Positions 6,300 to 7,766 of a stretch of 7,766 nucleotides of DNA are shown piece by piece. This stretch comes from DATMRF01 sp035566435 (lineage in GTDB: Bacteria > Verrucomicrobiota > Verrucomicrobiia > Limisphaerales > UBA8199), in the NCBI GenBank assembly GCA_035566435.1, contig DATMRF010000110.1, positions 1 through 7,766 on the forward strand, written 5' to 3'. How positions within the stretch are numbered: position 1 is the first letter of the stretch; each line of letters opens with the position of its first letter. The position numbers and the translations under genes are program-made. The notes under the pieces were generated by a model. The model searched no databases. It had not been told where the DNA came from and was given only the letters and a program-made list of their open reading frames with translations.

Positions 6300-6968
6300 A
6301 TGAAGAAACCAGCTCAAAGCCGAAAGCGCATTCTCATCGTGGACGACCATCCGATGATGCGCGAGGGCCTGGCTCAATTGATCGACCACGAACCCGATCT
6401 GTGCGTCTGCGGCCAGGCGGATCGCGCGGCCCAGGCGCTCGACGCCATCGCCGCCGACGTACCGGACCTGGTCCTGGTCGATATCTCGCTGCCCGACCGC
6501 AGTGGTTTGGAGCTCATCAAGGATATTCATACGCTTCACCCGGACTTGCCGCTGCTCGTGGTCTCCATGCATGACGAAGCACTCTACGCCGAGCGGGTGT
6601 TGCGGGCCGGGGGGCGCGGCTACTTGATGAAACAGGAGGGCGGGCAGAAATTGATGCAGGCCATTCGGCAGGTGTTGAGCGGCCAGATTTACGTCAGCGA
6701 CAAAATGTCCTCAAAAATCCTGGAGATTTTTTCCGGCCACCGTGGCGGTGCCCTGCACTCGCCGGTCGAACGGCTCTCTGACCGGGAGTTCGAGGTCTTT
6801 CAGTTGGTCGGCCAGGGGCAGGGGACTCGCCAAATTGCGCAACTCCTGCATTTGAGCGTTAAGACCGTGGAGGTCCATCGGGCCAACATCAAAAAGAAGC
6901 TTGAACTAAAGAGCGGCGCCGACCTGGTGAGATATTCAATCCGCTGGACCGAAGCACAACAGCCGTAG
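6300..6968 (+). CDS. NarL/FixJ-family response regulator
   Basis: The 222-aa product has an N-terminal receiver domain (about 9-127) and a C-terminal LuxR-type helix-turn-helix (about 157-217). The receiver has the acidic pocket Asp15-Asp16 in ILIVDDHPMMREGL, the phosphoacceptor Asp61 in LVLVDISLPDRSG, Ser89 in LLVVSMHD and Lys111 in GYLMK, so all catalytic positions are intact. The output domain reads LSDREFEVFQLVGQGQGTRQIA then LLHLSVKTVEVHRANIKKKL, the standard LuxR/GerE recognition region. Length and order are normal for the family. It lies 33 bases after the kinase stop on the same strand, so the two are very likely co-transcribed and form one phosphorelay. Phosphorylation would normally promote dimerisation and DNA binding; target genes cannot be read here. 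No ribosome site of note precedes the ATG. Confidence 0.95.
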   Translation: MKKPAQSRKRILIVDDHPMMREGLAQLIDHEPDLCVCGQADRAAQALDAIAADVPDLVLVDISLPDRSGLELIKDIHTLHPDLPLLVVSMHDEALYAERVLRAGGRGYLMKQEGGQKLMQAIRQVLSGQIYVSDKMSSKILEIFSGHRGGALHSPVERLSDREFEVFQLVGQGQGTRQIAQLLHLSVKTVEVHRANIKKKLELKSGADLVRYSIRWTEAQQP

Positions 6969-7026
6969 GGGCGGGGAATCTCGGGAACGCTGCTCTCAGA
7001 AATCGAGACGCACTCCCCACAGGCCT

Positions 7027-7114
7027 CTGTCCCGGAGGGACAGTCGAGAATAGCCCAACGTTTTAACGTTGGGTCCCGGGATGCGGTGAGTCCAAGTCCC
7101 GAAGGGACGGCTGA
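7027..7114. repeat. Left palindrome array of the transposase unit
   Basis: There are three hairpins. CTGTCCC-GGA-GGGACAG spans 7027-7043. CCCAACGTT-TT-AACGTTGGG spans 7054-7073, a perfect 9-bp stem. GTCCC-GAA-GGGAC spans 7096-7108 and is followed by GGCTGA. The first and third share the GTCCC/GGGAC core, so the middle one is framed by relatives. The array also lies between the response regulator stop (6968) and the convergent transposase gene, where it could end transcripts from both sides, though no T-run is present. Confidence 0.75.
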
Positions 7115-7117
7115 GCC

Positions 7118-7564
7118 TCACTCCCACAGGTAGCGCTCGTCGTATGCAATACGGTGTTTCTTGAGTAGTGCCACGAACTCGTCCCGAAAGGTCATCTTCC
7201 GATGGTGTTCCGCCTGATCTCTGATGTATTGACTAGTCTTGTCCAGGAGCGACACACTGACAGCGAAGGCACCATATTTCGCCTGCCAGCCAAAAAGCCG
7301 ATGTTCCTGGAAAGTCTCGTGCACCCATTTGGAGGAGCCGCCCTTGATGAGCTGCAGCGCTTTGGCGATAGAAAGGGCTGAGGGCAGGGACAAGAGGATG
7401 TGGACGTGGTCGACCACCCCGCCAATTTCGAGGGCCTTCATTCCATTCTGGCGGGCGATTCCGCCCAGAAACGGCCAGAGCCGTTCCTGAAGGGCTGTTG
7501 GAATGAGCGGCCGGCGTTCTTTGGTGCTGAAGACACAATGATAATACGAGCTGACGTAAGACAT
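7118..7564 (-). CDS. IS200-like Y1 (HUH) transposase, RAYT type
   Basis: The 148-aa protein has the full Y1 transposase layout. MSYVSSYYHCVFSTKERRPLI is the first strand, VVDHVHILLSLP carries the HUH pair His53-x-His55 that holds the divalent metal, and a helix with KALQLIKGGSSKWV follows. DKTSQYIRDQAEHHRKMTFRDEF contains the probable nucleophile Tyr113. Length matches IS200/IS605 TnpA (about 140-155 aa). Such enzymes cut single-stranded DNA at imperfect hairpins through a 5'-phosphotyrosine link and move by strand-specific 'peel and paste'. All catalytic residues and the reading frame are intact, so it may be active. The ATG is at 7564, and the left and right palindromes begin 4 and 10 bases from its ends, so the unit carries no spare coding space. 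Whether it acts as an IS or as a domesticated RAYT cannot be told here. Confidence 0.9.
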   Translation of the reverse strand: MSYVSSYYHCVFSTKERRPLIPTALQERLWPFLGGIARQNGMKALEIGGVVDHVHILLSLPSALSIAKALQLIKGGSSKWVHETFQEHRLFGWQAKYGAFAVSVSLLDKTSQYIRDQAEHHRKMTFRDEFVALLKKHRIAYDERYLWE

Positions 7565-7573
7565 GCGGCTTAT

Positions 7574-7638
7574 TCAGCCGTCCCTTCGGGACTTAATCAA
7601 TTCTAAACCTAAGATCCCAACGTTAAAACGTTGGGCTA
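7574..7638. repeat. Right palindrome array of the transposase unit, truncated
   Basis: This is the mirror image of the left array: a 21-nt segment with GTCCC-TTC-GGGAC (7574-7594), a 21-base spacer, then CCCAACGTT-AA-AACGTTGGG with CTA after it (7616-7638). The third, outermost hairpin seen on the left (CTGTCCC...) is absent; instead, group II intron sequence starts at 7639. Confidence 0.75.
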
Positions 7639-7766
7639 GTGCGCTTGAGAGCGAGCGCGCACAGAGGGTGAGAGTCCCTCCCCGGCGGAGCTTCCCGCCC
7701 GGAAACTGAAAGTAACTGCTCCGTGGCGACACGGGGTGGAGAGCAACTGGAAACGAACGGATAGTC
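7639..7766 (+). ncRNA. Group IIC intron, 5' end (domain I), cut by window edge
   Basis: The sequence opens with GTGCG, the canonical 5' end of bacterial group II introns, and continues with AGAGGGTGAGAGTCCCTC, then GAAAGTAACTGCTCCGTGG, CGACACGG and, near the edge, GGAAACGAACGGATAGTC. These blocks, in the same order and spacing, resemble domain I of class C introns such as the Oceanobacillus iheyensis one (AGGGUGAGAGUCCC, then GUAAC, then CCGUGGCGACAUGG). Group IIC introns are self-splicing ribozymes that retrotranspose through an intron-encoded reverse transcriptase/maturase, expected in domain IV beyond the window. They typically insert just after DNA hairpins, and here the hairpin at 7616-7635 lies three bases before the predicted splice site. 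Family recognition is by recalled sequence, not a covariance search. Confidence 0.88.

Larger units (their letters stand above)
7027..7638 (-). mobile_element. REP-associated Y1 transposase unit with mirrored palindromes
   Basis: A single-gene Y1 transposase is enclosed by two arrays of palindromes arranged as mirror images. Nearest the gene on each side is an identical 21-nt segment containing GTCCCGAAGGGAC (7094-7114 and 7574-7594, opposite orientations). Outside it, at 20-21 bases distance, is an identical 23-nt segment containing CCCAACGTTTTAACGTTGGG (7051-7073 and 7616-7638, opposite orientations). The left side also has an outermost hairpin at 7027-7043. This matches the known REP/BIME organisation around RAYT genes, where the protein recognises and mobilises the flanking hairpins. 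There is no TnpB partner. The right side is cut off by a group II intron at 7639. Confidence 0.75.

Noticed and set aside
7118..7564. Complete IS605-type element with TnpB
   Set aside because: No TnpB or omega-RNA-like region is visible; only the Y1 gene and its palindromes are present.
7639..7766. Third outer REP hairpin or a tRNA-like fold
   Set aside because: The expected CTGTCCC hairpin is absent, and the ordered blocks fit group II intron domain I far better; no anticodon or T-arm is present.

Overview
The window looks like a chromosomal piece of a moderately GC-rich, free-living Gram-negative bacterium, most likely from the Verrucomicrobiota or a neighbouring PVC lineage. This placement is an inference from the gene types: a Y1 transposase tail with a C-terminal helix-turn-helix, a PocR-AraC regulator, a FixL-like PAS kinase, weak or absent Shine-Dalgarno sites and many small palindromic intergenic repeats. 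No rRNA or marker gene is present to confirm it.

Layout. 1-295 is the C-terminal end of a Y1 (HUH) transposase that began upstream. 406-816 encodes a small predicted lipoprotein. 817-1451 has no intact gene but holds a frameshifted C-terminal scrap of an IS4-family transposase on the minus strand (about 1185-1322). 1452-3095 encodes a multi-pass GT39/PMT-like glycosyltransferase. 3096-3787 is a gene-free, partly extremely GC-rich stretch: a five-unit 10-bp tandem repeat, a run of hairpins with 3-nt loops, a 25-nt near-palindrome and, just before the next gene, two inverted repeats that may be operators. 3788-4813 encodes an AraC-family regulator with a PocR sensor domain. 4848-4983 is a 136-bp inverted-repeat element. 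5124-6266 and 6300-6968 encode a PAS/HisKA_3 histidine kinase and a NarL/FixJ response regulator, an evident two-component pair. 7027-7638 is a compact REP-associated transposase unit: a 148-aa Y1 transposase on the minus strand flanked by mirror-image palindromes. 7639-7766 is the 5' end of a group IIC intron, inserted directly after one of those palindromes.

How the genes work together. The central theme is signal transduction: three regulators in a row on the plus strand. The kinase PAS domain carries the heme-ligand histidine and the signalling arginine of rhizobial FixL, so it is a credible oxygen or redox sensor that would pass phosphate to the adjacent LuxR-type regulator. The PocR-AraC protein is probably a separate small-molecule sensor. 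The rest is a record of mobile-element traffic: two unrelated Y1 transposases, a dead IS4 remnant, several repeat families and a group II intron nested inside a transposase-linked repeat.

The most noteworthy point is the nested arrangement at the right end. The intact left repeat array acts as an internal control that predicts the intron insertion point and the sequence that should follow the intron beyond the window.
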